Source of the DNA: Pycnococcus provasolii
Taxonomy: Eukaryota > Chlorophyta > Pseudoscourfieldiophyceae > Pseudoscourfieldiales > Pycnococcaceae
Direction: 5' to 3'
NCBI GenBank assembly: GCA_938743325.2
Contig: OW568872.1
Location: forward strand, 248,001 to 312,000
Length of the DNA stretch: 64,000 nucleotides
The position numbers were made by a program, and so were the translations under genes. The notes beneath the pieces are model-generated. The model had not been told where the DNA came from and did not search any database. It saw nothing but the letters and a program-made list of their open reading frames with translations. The first letter of the stretch is position 1. Each line of letters starts with the position of its first letter. Shown one piece after another: positions 10,601-19,010 of the stretch.

Positions 10601-11534
10601 GGCGGAAGTGGACGACTCCTTCATCGTGAATGGACTTTCCAAGCTTGTGGCGAATGGCCGTTTGTACGGCACGTATCCATATGTGACGCACATGCTCTTT
10701 GCCACGCTTTTCCGGCAGGATGGTGTGCCGCGCTCCGTGCGTGACATCGCAAAGGTGGTCTGGGACACCTGCCGCAAGGAGCACAGATCGGAGGTATTCG
10801 TCCCAAGCTTGAGTGGCGTCGCGGAGCTCTTGTATGAGCACACAGTCCTTCCGCTGCTTACTTCGCCGTCTGATCGCGCCGCATTGGCTTGGGAATGTAA
10901 GGAGGCTGAGGATGGTGAGGAGGACGTGGATGAGCGCCTTCAGCGCAGGCTTGACGAATTCAAGCAGTCTTGCACGAAGCTGCATGCAAGCATCGGCCTG
11001 CCGAATCAACCTGGAACCACGGAGGCGGCTCTCGCGGTGCTGCGTCGTGGACTGTCGTACTTGACGGGCGGGGGCACGAACAAGCTGCAGCAGATGCTTC
11101 GGCTGCGCTTCGCGTACGGTCTCTCCGCGCTTGTCGCCAAGATTCCGAAGGATGCGCTTGCGTTCGCATGGCCAACGCTTTCCACGAGCGTGGCTACACT
11201 TCGCACGCGTGCGGAGGGACTACGCGACGACGCCTCTCTGCTCAAGGAGTTGAAGGAAGAGCTTCCAAAGGCCATGCGTGCTGATGCCGCCATCGGCTTG
11301 TCAGAGGCGGTTTCCATGGCCAACACCTTTGTGAACATCCTTGCTGAAAGGGCTGGTGAGATGACGACTGCCGTTGCGGCGAACGACGATATTGAAGAGG
11401 GTGACGATGCGGCAATGGAGGAGGAATTGGAGGAAGATCAGCAAATGGAGGAGGAGGAGGAGGAGGAGGACGAGGAACCACCTCCACCTCAACAACAAGC
11501 ACCCTTACCCTTGCGTGCGCGTCGCCGTCGCTAA
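7608..11534 (+). CDS. SCC3: Cohesin subunit SCC3/STAG (stromal antigen)
   Basis: This 1308-residue protein is the HEAT-repeat cohesin subunit that docks on the kleisin SCC1 and helps load and hold the ring on DNA. The stromalin conservative domain is unmistakable around residues 325-390: THRFRDVDVTVRKACIESLG, then FLKYVGWAMNDPDQHVRRSA and LAALKPLY. The upstream STAG region (residues about 150-290) and HEAT-type helices downstream fit the family, as does the total length of about 1200-1300. The N-terminus is acidic and glutamine-rich (residues 40-110), and the C-terminus ends in a run of glutamates and prolines before a basic tail. No intron is required. It is a single-copy housekeeping gene. 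Notably, pieces of two SMC partners, SMC1 (cohesin) and SMC4 (condensin), occur as fragments later in this window. Confidence 0.92.
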   Translation: MATRPSRAAALKASAAISAQALPSSSRQEHLLDPSEHLLDHDSLEDLHDADVPVVHNSSDSEDNSSDSDDEMERAKKTKQQQQQKQKKGKQALSPPTPKAAAAATTSPPAGAGNANVNNMYEVCRTGPSTHVTATAKALVQSALTNERGAVSKLITLTMRAAGINAVDAAVAPAELDKPNAMDALVDAKAQVARDTELDAESAKDKRTLARGVHSMWQQVGAAACESDAALRGNLLQTLSDFAVKLSACSVRDLRTYGAEIALALITSLVSTAANTQKVLVSTQRQLEAAQGTGQRANKGKAATLKHLLETTQSKHERLHDRISSVFQGAFTHRFRDVDVTVRKACIESLGSWVAMYPTHFLDDSFLKYVGWAMNDPDQHVRRSALAALKPLYAPKKGSSMQIQAMDLFTQRFAPRVLKMTSDVDQGVRVAAIALVRAMLISDAAEDGTFFLAEKKAADNEAGASPSTQPAEPRDRMLETIRSLLITCHAEAVRKAAGDLLVDVYLAFAEPVSVAKGRAKGRDSAMLGALAQLASFIGNDASSEEVDSIVDAVAEKAPVLQDWDLLVECMTCDEAAAALSSAADLEDVSASTSPASSKKKASKKARSSSSSSSSVALRRAIMRLLASSVTRMAKLARDSDATSGSRKRDAEKHGDAHKEATRALSLHAPALLRLFGPSGAASDDASLTAAVKVFAALKLEVYSVRRAEASYSEALNLVREAALAPAPASPDQPESWMAAFGCFAFLADAEMNGTIPPTLRDAIANETSALAEELTTAAVEASERISSTLASASAAAAAPSRGGGKRGRGGGAAQVDAEDLLDVDSSAFTSILQPMQRLQAFLYATGGVAICNEASLWEEDARAANLFDAIHSACNAMATDGKSVHGSIEQSAVVNLYMLSMTCAYCEGARLNDRVAAAAASAEAAIQSTSSEKTDSDADDAILRTNALTVVCDLANAFAPGVHSNAAYMPSEAAGRSLHSACETSVARLADPDASAAQAEVDDSFIVNGLSKLVANGRLYGTYPYVTHMLFATLFRQDGVPRSVRDIAKVVWDTCRKEHRSEVFVPSLSGVAELLYEHTVLPLLTSPSDRAALAWECKEAEDGEEDVDERLQRRLDEFKQSCTKLHASIGLPNQPGTTEAALAVLRRGLSYLTGGGTNKLQQMLRLRFAYGLSALVAKIPKDALAFAWPTLSTSVATLRTRAEGLRDDASLLKELKEELPKAMRADAAIGLSEAVSMANTFVNILAERAGEMTTAVAANDDIEEGDDAAMEEELEEDQQMEEEEEEEDEEPPPPQQQAPLPLRARRRR

Positions 11535-11802
11535 TTCTGATTCAGGAATGAGAAGCACGGCAAGGACACATGAAAAGAAGAGAGCGTGGGTTGGAAGAAA
11601 ATTAGCACCGAAGCGACCAATCTATATTTGCACCTTCCCTCTCTCTGTGTGCGTGTGGGAAGAAGATGCGTTGCAATGGACTGTGTAAACAACTCGACCT
11701 CCTCTTCTTTTTCCATGCCATGTTGGGAGCGGTGAGGGGATAAATGAGAAATCAATGGAAGCAACAAATGTGATTCGAGGGTCTGCACCTTTCTCGATAT
11801 TC

Positions 11803-14394
11803 TCAGAATGACTTGGGCACGGTGTCAACCGCGTACAAACCAATCCTGTCCGTGTCGAAATATGATTTGGTCTGATCTACGGCGTTGCGTGCAAGACGCC
11901 AGACATACGGTACAAAGTATTCAGCATGCGCCTTGGGTGGTTCTTCCTCGTACTGGTAGCTTGTCTGGTGAACATCGGATAAGATGTTTGGCTGCCAGCT
12001 TCGGCACGCCGCCTCCACCTTAACGAGCAATGCGCTAGCGCTCGTTGACATCTCGCCGTCGTTATCATCACCCTCGAGGCGCCGTGTGAAGAAGCGTATC
12101 ACCGCGAAGAGGTTCCCCAGCAGGTTACGGAACTGCGGGTGTGCGCCCCCATTCTCGCATCCGGCGCCGTCGCCAAGCGCCTCCGCCGCCATGGATCCAC
12201 CACGCATGCGTGCCTCCATCCTCGCCATTTCAGAGCTGGCAGCGGCGAATGTTTCGAACACCTCGCTCTTGTACAGCATGACATACGCCATCTCCGGGTT
12301 GCGCTCAAGGCTTTCGCTTGCCACAGCATTTAGAAGTTCGAGGACGATGCGCAGATAGTGCTCGCTCACCTCGATTTCAAGATACGCCGAGCGCTTTGCA
12401 GTCTTTGGCGATGCCGGGCTTGAATCGGGGGCACCTCCGTCATCGCGTGGCGATGATTCGTCGTCGTCCTGGGTGCGCGCTAGCAGCATGCGGTATCGCT
12501 TTGCCATCGCCTCGAACAGCCCAACGATAGACTGCGAAGCGTACGCATCGAGGTGCGCGAAGTGCGGCGCGAGATTTGTCAACACGGCGAGCGCATTTGT
12601 CAGCAGATACAAGTCCCGCGTTGCGGGAGGTGCGATGTGCATTTTCGCGATGCGGCAAAGCACAATCACGGTCAGACTGCCGAGTCTGAGGTTGCGAGGG
12701 GAGATGCTCCGATCCGCAAACCATCTAAGATCTGTGGATGCGAGTATGCGCGTTGTGTGCAGGTTTACCTGGAAGCTCGTGTCCTGGCTGAGGATGAGCA
12801 AGATGATGAGAAGGAGGTATGTATGATGCGTGGATATGGTGGTAAGTGCGGAGGGCGTTGTGGACGTCGCCATTGACGGCGACGACGAAGATGACGACGA
12901 CGTCGTCGTCGTCGATGAAGACGAAGAAGTGCTCACACCGCCGCGGTACAGAAGGGCGAGGATAGGAACGACCAGCTCGTCGAGCGCGCTCTGGCTCAGC
13001 ACATGATCGAGAAATGCTGGATTGTGGTGCGACAGCGCGTACAGCAGCATCGTTCCCTGCTCGGTGTCGAGATTTGTCGTGCAAGCTCGGTAAACACGCT
13101 CGAAGGAGATTCGCGGCACACCCGCGGCTTGCCTTTCCATCGTCTCGGCGGGCAAGGATGGCGGATACGACGCCTCGTCTTGGCAGAGGGTGAGCGCGGA
13201 CAGGAACGGTGATGCGGCGGCGCGTCGCGCGGAGCGAGGGGTTCGAGGGGTTATCGGGCCTTGGGATTGCCTTGGCGAGAGCATGGACGGTGGCGGAGGT
13301 GGTGTGTACTGCAGCAGGATCAACAGCAGACTCGCACATGCCATTGCGAGCGAGTGTGTCGCGATGGCGGTGTCCGCGTCGTCGCGGCGACGTCTCCACA
13401 TCGACGGCGACGGCGCAGGAGGCTGCAACGCACCGTCGCAGTACAGCGTTAGCAGCGCCTCGATCAGGGGTGCGCGCATTTCGCGAATTGCGACGAGACG
13501 TTCGGTGATCGGGCTGCCTGCTAGATACGCGCCACCTCCGTGATCCATTTCCGTGATTGAGAGATGCAGCGGCGTGTACAGCTGTGTCGCGGACGCGCTG
13601 ATGAGCCCCATGACGCCCTCGTATCGCAGCACGCGAATGGCGCTTGCTGTGGTTGCGTCCGTGGGCGTCTGTGCACCGAGCGCGGCGACGAGGCTCCTGA
13701 GGTACTTGTCGAGCGTAGATGCGCAAGTCAGCGCACTCCTCTCCCCGCTCGCGTACGCGTTCGGCGAGTCGCACAGGTGTCCCATGACCGCCTCGGGGCT
13801 TGCGGCGTGCTCGATAAGCCCGAGGACGAGGTGCCGGGTGATGAAGAGTGCACCAACGGCTCGTCGCAGGAGAGGTGCAGGTGGTGGCGTGTCCTCCTGT
13901 ATCGACGACAGGCACGCGAGGAGCGCGTCCGACGCGACGGCGACAAGTTTGACGAGGTTCGCCGTCTCGAGGTTATTCGCGACGAGCCTTGCGATGTGCG
14001 AGTGCACGAGTATGCGCGCCTCGGCGCTCGTCATAGACGCCGCGGCATCTCCTGCGTACGAGAGCAGCTGCGTCCAGTACGCGGCATCCGCTTCCCCGAG
14101 CGAGACGGAGTTGGCGCCGCAGAGTCTCGCCATGAGCGCGTTAGCCGCCGCATCGGAAGTTGACGTGGGCGTGGCTGACGCAGAGTTCGCGGGGAGGTGT
14201 TCCCATGCTGACGTGTCTTTTGCCAAATCGGAGTTGGCAGCACCAGTCACAGTCACCGGCAGCGTTTCTGCTGAAGAGGGCGCCATCTGAGGGCGTGCAT
14301 GTTCATGTTCAAGACGAGACGACATTGAAGACGAGGCACCATTACCATTACCATTACCATTACCACCACCACCAGTGGAAGAAGCCACGCCCAT
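11803..14394 (-). CDS. DYM: Dymeclin
   Basis: This 863-residue protein matches dymeclin, a peripheral Golgi protein needed for Golgi organisation and traffic. The frame is open further upstream, but the ATG at 14394 gives an N-terminal MGVASSTGG. That is an N-myristoylation signal like the MGSNSS start of animal dymeclin, so it is chosen as start. Family blocks include FERVYRACTTNLDTEQGTML with LLYALSHHNPAFLDHVL, LVVPILALLYRGG, TYLLLIILLILSQDTSF, NALAVLTNLAPHFAHL and the C-terminal AEYFVPYVWRLARNAVDQ. A serine/threonine-rich insert sits near the middle. It is longer than human dymeclin (669) because of low-complexity insertions. A TTAGGG tract lies about 210 bases upstream of the start. Confidence 0.9.
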   Translation of the reverse strand: MGVASSTGGGGNGNGNGNGASSSMSSRLEHEHARPQMAPSSAETLPVTVTGAANSDLAKDTSAWEHLPANSASATPTSTSDAAANALMARLCGANSVSLGEADAAYWTQLLSYAGDAAASMTSAEARILVHSHIARLVANNLETANLVKLVAVASDALLACLSSIQEDTPPPAPLLRRAVGALFITRHLVLGLIEHAASPEAVMGHLCDSPNAYASGERSALTCASTLDKYLRSLVAALGAQTPTDATTASAIRVLRYEGVMGLISASATQLYTPLHLSITEMDHGGGAYLAGSPITERLVAIREMRAPLIEALLTLYCDGALQPPAPSPSMWRRRRDDADTAIATHSLAMACASLLLILLQYTPPPPPSMLSPRQSQGPITPRTPRSARRAAASPFLSALTLCQDEASYPPSLPAETMERQAAGVPRISFERVYRACTTNLDTEQGTMLLYALSHHNPAFLDHVLSQSALDELVVPILALLYRGGVSTSSSSSTTTTSSSSSSSPSMATSTTPSALTTISTHHTYLLLIILLILSQDTSFQVNLHTTRILASTDLRWFADRSISPRNLRLGSLTVIVLCRIAKMHIAPPATRDLYLLTNALAVLTNLAPHFAHLDAYASQSIVGLFEAMAKRYRMLLARTQDDDESSPRDDGGAPDSSPASPKTAKRSAYLEIEVSEHYLRIVLELLNAVASESLERNPEMAYVMLYKSEVFETFAAASSEMARMEARMRGGSMAAEALGDGAGCENGGAHPQFRNLLGNLFAVIRFFTRRLEGDDNDGEMSTSASALLVKVEAACRSWQPNILSDVHQTSYQYEEEPPKAHAEYFVPYVWRLARNAVDQTKSYFDTDRIGLYAVDTVPKSF

Positions 14395-14813
14395 GTAGCC
14401 AGCCAACCACCTGGGCAAGACGAGCTCTAGTGAGCGTGAGAAGACGAGAGCGAGCTGACACTGGTTTTGCTTTGTTGATTTTTGTGGGAATGGGCAAATG
14501 GGGAAAAAGTGTTTGCGAAAGAAAGAAGTGGCAGCGTCTTGGAAGGGGGGGGGGGGAAACACCATTTCAGAATTTCAGAATTTTCAATCGCAGGGGCGCG
14601 CATTATTAGGGTTAGGGTTAGGAAGGCGGGCCCAAGTATTGAGGTTGTCGCCACCCTGCTGGTAGCGGCCTGCTCCTTGTGACGCCCCCACTGCAGCCGA
14701 GAACCTCCTTCAAATCCTTCTCCACCAAGGCGATGCGGACACCGGCTGATCACGTGCACGAGATCCGAATCGTTCTATTAACTGGTGATGAGTACGTTGT
14801 GGGCAGATTCGCC
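14395..14813. other. Dymeclin upstream region with G-run and TTAGGG tract
   Basis: The stretch contains a run of about 13 G residues near 14537-14549 and the telomere-type sequence TTAGGGTTAGGGTTAGG at 14606-14622. No gene is supported. The rest joins transposon-derived fragments on the right. Confidence 0.5.
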
Positions 14814-15011
14814 TCAAAAGGCGGAATACGTATGCAGCACGCACGTGTTGAACCCGATCTTCTGGCTGTTCGCGCTCATCGTCGTGTCCCAACGCTCGAC
14901 GAGCAGCGCTTTCACTCGATTCAGCGTGTCGGCATCGACGTATTTCGAAAACTCTGGGAGCTTCGACAGTGATTGCGTGATTTCGTACAGTCCTTGCAGC
15001 ACCGGGTACAC
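14814..15011 (-). mobile_element. Possible hAT-type transposase fragment
   Basis: About 65 residues (YPVLQGLYEITQSLSKLPEF, then LNRVKALLVERWDTTM) resemble the region of hAT transposases before the dimerisation domain. No flanking terminal repeats were found and the similarity is short, so this is only a suggestion. It could equally be a piece of an unrelated helical protein. Confidence 0.3.
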
Positions 15012-15180
15012 GAGGGGATGCCAGCGGGAGGATCAACAACCCCCGGCGGAAAAACCGCTTTGCATTTGTGCACCTGGACCTCGAGGTTGATCGAGTGTAG
15101 AGCAGTGCAAAGAGTAGCAAATGCGGTATGAACTCGTCCGGGGTCCGGCGAGCAAAGAAACCCATCGTCGTGTGAGAAGC
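15000..15180 (-). mobile_element. Reverse-transcriptase-like fossil fragment
   Basis: A minus-strand frame reads FSHDDGFLCSPDP followed by an alpha-helical stretch and KCKAVFPP, the pattern of the RT palm (F-x-D-D and the downstream K-C motif). The class of element cannot be assigned and the copy is only a short, old fragment. It abuts the helicase fragment on the opposite strand. Confidence 0.4.
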
Positions 15181-15204
15181 GTGCCGCGCCAATGCAAGTG
15201 CGAC

Positions 15205-15360
15205 TCCCGGTCAACAAGCCTTGGCAATGTCGTCGAACGCGCGTGGCGCGACGCAACTCTGGACGTCGTCGTCGCTACGTCCGCCTTCGGACTTGGGATC
15301 GACTCTCCGCACGTCCGCTTCGTGCTCATCACTGACGCCGCCCCGGCGGGCCCCGGCACG
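15205..15360 (+). pseudogene. RecQ-type helicase fragment
   Basis: The frame contains LDVVVATSAFGLGIDSPHVR, the conserved motif V block of RecQ-family ATP-dependent DNA helicases. Only some 40 residues match and no Walker A or DEAH motif is nearby, so this is a fragment. RecQ-like helicase pieces are frequent in subtelomeres of many eukaryotes, which fits the setting, but that link is inference. Confidence 0.55.
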
Positions 15361-15780
15361 GGCCCAGCACGGGCCCGGGAAATAAAAAAAAAACGAGTTC
15401 ACCGACCTGGTTCAACGTAGGATCCCCAAGCAGCATGGGTAGCGAAGGATCAGAGGAGTCTGCGCAAAGTGAGATTTCCGATTTCCCCGAACTGCTCCTG
15501 CATCGAGAGCCACAGCCTTGATTTGCCGCACCCGGGGCCGTGCCGAACGCGGTCGTGAACGTCAACGTCAACGTTTTGGGAGGCCGGAGATTGGGAGGCC
15601 GTGCAACGTCACCTCCCAATCATCCCAATCTCCTCACCCCAGCACTCTCTTGTCTTCTCTTCTCGACCACTGGTTTAAACGCCTTGCAGCTCCTGTTCGT
15701 GCTCCTGTTCGTGCTGTTTGGATTTGCTTCTTAGTTCACCTTTGTTGAGTTCCTTTACTGGTTTACTGCCCGCGATCAAT

Positions 15781-17391
15781 ATGAAGCTCACATCAACGGC
15801 CGCGCAAACCGCAAACACGCCTCGACGCGTTTGCCCGAAGATGACGACGCTCACCCCTCTTGTCTCGCGATCTCTGCCACGCCGCCGATTATCGGGAACC
15901 ACGTGCAAGGCTGCGCAGAGCAAAACTGTCAACGCAGCCTCCGCCGTGCCGCAGGAGCAGGTGCCACAGGAAGAGGTGGATGTGCCGTTCTCGTCGTTCG
16001 AAGAGCTGGAGGCGGGCTCGAGCCTTGACGACGACGTCGTGCGATTCCTCCCACCGCCGGAGGCTAGGCCAGGTGCCGTCGATCGCACCAACTTTGCGTG
16101 CGACGACAGCTGTGACTTCTGGACGGAGTGGACGTACAGCGACTTGCCCGGCGGTGGTGGTGTGGAAAGTCTCCTCGATCAGCTGCGTGCCCTGCAGTCG
16201 TCCGCCACGTCGACCGAGGCGTTTACGTACTGGGGGTACCACATCGCGCGCACGCTCTTCTTCACCGTGCAGGGTGCTGCCGGCCTCGTGTACAGCCGTG
16301 GTGGTATGGCGCGCAACCCCTTCACGCAGGCACGTGTGGGAAACACGGGCAACCAGGTTTCTAGCGAGAGCACTCTGACGGCGGACGGTGGCGACGCCGC
16401 GGATTCGCTCGACGCGTCGCTCGGCGTCTCGACCATCGCGCGCCTCGTTGCCGAGACGATCGCGGCATACCGCATTGACCTGAAGCGCATCGAGGCTGGC
16501 TACTTCAAGGCGCCGTATGACATGAACCCCGCTCACAGGCAGTTCAACCCACTGTACGTCGCGGATAAGGCGCGGCGCTTCTTCGACGAGGCGAACAGAA
16601 CGCTCGAGCGCGCGGAGAAGGGCGCCGCGGGCAACGTGCAGGCGCCGATCGGGTCGAACGAGTCGCTGTACCCGGAGTACTACAGGCACGCGTTCCACTA
16701 CCAGTCTGATGGCTGGCTGTCGACGTGGTCCGCGAAGGTGTACGAGACGTCCACCGAAACGCTGTTCCTCGGACGGCAGGATTCCATGCAGCGATCCAGC
16801 CTCGTTCCGCTTGGCAAGTTCCTGAAATCGCCAAGCTTCGGCGCGACTGGCGAGGGTGCGCGTGTGCTGGAGGTTGCGGCGGGAACGGGTCGCTTTGCCA
16901 CATTCGTGCGTGACTCCTACCCGGGCGTGGACATGACGGTGACGGACCTCAGCCCGTACTACCTTGAGGAGGCGCGCGAGAACGGCTCGTACTGGGAGAG
17001 CCTGCAGGTTGGCAAGTCCGTGGGACCTGCGTCGTACGTGCAGGCGAATGCGGAGAACCTTCCTTTCGAAGAGGCGTCGTACGATGCAGTGGTCTCTGTG
17101 TATCTCTTCCACGAGCTGCCAGCGGATGCGCAGGACGCTGTGTTCTGTGAGGCGTATCGCGTTCTGAAGCCGGGTGGCATTTTTGTTCTGACGGACAGCC
17201 AGCAGCTCGGCGATCGACCAGCCACGGACAAGACGATTGGTCTCTTCGGCGACTTTGCCGAACCATACTACCGCGCTTACATCCGTCGTGACTTTGGAGC
17301 GCTTGGAAAAGAGATGGGATTCACATGCGAGGAAAAGTGCCAGAATTCGTCGAGCAAGACCGTGAGCTTCAGGAAGCCTTCCATGGAGTGA
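15781..17391 (+). CDS. SAM-dependent methyltransferase, probably plastid-targeted
   Basis: This 536-residue protein has a class I methyltransferase domain in its C-terminal half (residues about 345-520). Motif I is LEVAAGTGRFATF, the acidic post-I motif is VDMTVTDLSPYYLEEARENG, then PFEEASYDAVVSVYLFHELP and the motif III region EAYRVLKPGGIFVLTDSQQL. The N-terminus from the ATG at 15781 is basic and rich in serine, threonine and alanine, like a chloroplast transit peptide; the frame is open a little further upstream. The middle third (DFWTEWTYSDLPGG and a tyrosine-rich stretch) is conserved-looking but has no named domain. Substrate is unknown; similar plastid proteins methylate lipids or quinones. 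It is transcribed alone and converges with the next gene. Confidence 0.8.
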   Translation: MKLTSTAAQTANTPRRVCPKMTTLTPLVSRSLPRRRLSGTTCKAAQSKTVNAASAVPQEQVPQEEVDVPFSSFEELEAGSSLDDDVVRFLPPPEARPGAVDRTNFACDDSCDFWTEWTYSDLPGGGGVESLLDQLRALQSSATSTEAFTYWGYHIARTLFFTVQGAAGLVYSRGGMARNPFTQARVGNTGNQVSSESTLTADGGDAADSLDASLGVSTIARLVAETIAAYRIDLKRIEAGYFKAPYDMNPAHRQFNPLYVADKARRFFDEANRTLERAEKGAAGNVQAPIGSNESLYPEYYRHAFHYQSDGWLSTWSAKVYETSTETLFLGRQDSMQRSSLVPLGKFLKSPSFGATGEGARVLEVAAGTGRFATFVRDSYPGVDMTVTDLSPYYLEEARENGSYWESLQVGKSVGPASYVQANAENLPFEEASYDAVVSVYLFHELPADAQDAVFCEAYRVLKPGGIFVLTDSQQLGDRPATDKTIGLFGDFAEPYYRAYIRRDFGALGKEMGFTCEEKCQNSSSKTVSFRKPSME

Positions 17392-17550
17392 GTGGTATAC
17401 ATGACGTGGATGGTGATATCGGCAAAAGTTTTTAACCTATTTTTAAAGAAGTTTATTTATTTATTTTTTTCATTCTTTTATTTACATGCACCAAAACATA
17501 CCATAAGAGTCTCAAAATGTTTTATAAAAAAGAAAAGAAGAGTGAGCTAG

Positions 17551-18486
17551 CTACGTCGCGTGCTTCATCCTCATTGCCCAAGCGATGCTGTTCTGAAGGT
17601 CCATTGGGAACTCAGCAATGTCTCGTGATCTCCACGATAGGCACGAGTCGCGCAGAGGAGGAAGTTTGATAATTAAGCTCGGTTCCTCCGAGAGCGCGAA
17701 GAACACCGCTGCATCGGAAGCGGCGGCAGAGCCACCGATACCACGCAGAGCCTCGCAGGTCTCCAGCACCATCGCCTCGAGCGTCGGTGCACCGCTGTCG
17801 TAATCGCCACCGCTCCCTCCTCCCGCACGAAGCTCCGTCGCAAGTCTCGGTTCCTCTTGCATCATCGCCATCGCCGTGTCCGCGTCGAACCACTTCATCA
17901 GCTCGATGAGCGTGGCGAGGATGGCGCTCGACGGCTGGTACAAAATGCGCATATCCGCGAGCGCCATGACGGCGAGCTTGCACGCGGGAAGTATGCGCGA
18001 CAGGCGTACGAGCTTGCGTTCAATCCTGCGCGGTGATGCGTACCTTCCCTCTTTTGGGCTTTCTTGCACGAGCCTCGACGCTTGCACTTCGTTCGCGCCG
18101 TGCTTCAGCCATATCGAGTACAGCATTTCGCTCGCCTCTTCCTCCGTCATTTCGCTCACTTCTACCCCGCGTCTGCTCGTCGACGCACTGTCTGCTGACA
18201 TCTCATCGACAAAGTCCGTATCAAACGCCTCTTCTAGTTCTGCACGTGTTTGCTGTTCTGCCAGTTGGGAAGCTTCGTCTAGTAGGGATCGCGCTTCTTT
18301 GATTGCGGAATCCCACAAAGCCGCATCCTTCTGCAAATCCCTCCTTGCATCCGAATCCCCATAGGACGACGACGACGACGATGCCCGAACAACCCGAAGA
18401 CGACCCCTAAAGGAAGAGAGAGGCGCACGTACGAAACACCCATGGCCATGGGGCGTACCACCTTTAAGCATCATCGTCACCGGCAT
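17551..18486 (-). CDS. Plastid-type protein of unknown function
   Basis: This 311-residue protein is not recognised. The first 40 residues (VRAPLSSFRGRLRVVRASSSSS) have the serine/arginine composition and the V-R-A cleavage pattern of a chloroplast transit peptide. The remainder is predicted to be helical: an acidic segment (residues 60-105), then helices with KLVRLSRILPACKLAVMALA and TLIELMKWFDADTAMAMMQ. No catalytic motif is seen. It converges with the methyltransferase gene with a gap of about 160 bases that contains an A/T-rich stretch with likely polyadenylation signals for both. Confidence 0.6.
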   Translation of the reverse strand: MPVTMMLKGGTPHGHGCFVRAPLSSFRGRLRVVRASSSSSSYGDSDARRDLQKDAALWDSAIKEARSLLDEASQLAEQQTRAELEEAFDTDFVDEMSADSASTSRRGVEVSEMTEEEASEMLYSIWLKHGANEVQASRLVQESPKEGRYASPRRIERKLVRLSRILPACKLAVMALADMRILYQPSSAILATLIELMKWFDADTAMAMMQEEPRLATELRAGGGSGGDYDSGAPTLEAMVLETCEALRGIGGSAAASDAAVFFALSEEPSLIIKLPPLRDSCLSWRSRDIAEFPMDLQNSIAWAMRMKHAT

Positions 18487-18736
18487 GCACCAGAGTGGAT
18501 CCTCCGAAGAATCCGAGCGAGTGGGGCCGGACGGAGGAGGGAAAAGGGGGGAAAAACAAACGCGTGAAAGGAGGGGCCTGTGAGAGGGGACGAATCATCG
18601 ACCGGTGAGTACGTAGGCGGAAAATATCTCATGCATGGGAAAACACCTCGAGCGATTTAGGGGTTAGCGGTTCGGGGTTCGGGGTTCGGGGTTAGGGGTT
18701 AGCGTTGGTTTGGGGTTATTAGACCTGGTTATTATT
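18487..18736. other. Intergenic DNA with degenerate GGGTT repeats
   Basis: No gene is seen. At 18658-18715 there are runs of TTAGGGGTTAGCGGTTCGGGG and similar units, a degenerate telomere-like or G-rich repeat. The region leads into the repeat cluster at 18737-20647. Confidence 0.4.
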
Positions 18737-18838
18737 AGGCTGGAGTCAAGACCCCCTAATGTGTCGGGGGGAAAAAGTGTCGCGCTTTTAAGCCTCCGCG
18801 AAGAAAAGGGGTCCTGGAAGTTCAGAGTCAAGACCTCC
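18737..18838 (+). repeat. Dispersed repeat, copy 1 (inverted partner at 20596-20647)
   Basis: AGGCTGGAGTCAAGACCCCC begins this copy, and the GTGTCGCGC and GTCAAGACC blocks that follow recur in reverse orientation at 20556-20647. The two copies bound about 1.9 kb that includes the recombinase remnant. They could be ends of one element or two insertions of a dispersed repeat. Confidence 0.55.
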
Positions 18839-19010
18839 ACGGCCTTGGGGCCCTCCCCGGGCGGTCCCCAGGGCAACCGTCCCAAGCTTAGGGTTTTAGG
18901 GGGGGCCAGTATTGCCAATGAAGGTCATCTTTTACACAAACCGAAATTAAAACCAAAAGTAGGTCTCCTGCTCCAGTAACCAACTATAGTCAACAGGGAG
19001 GGAGGGTGGG

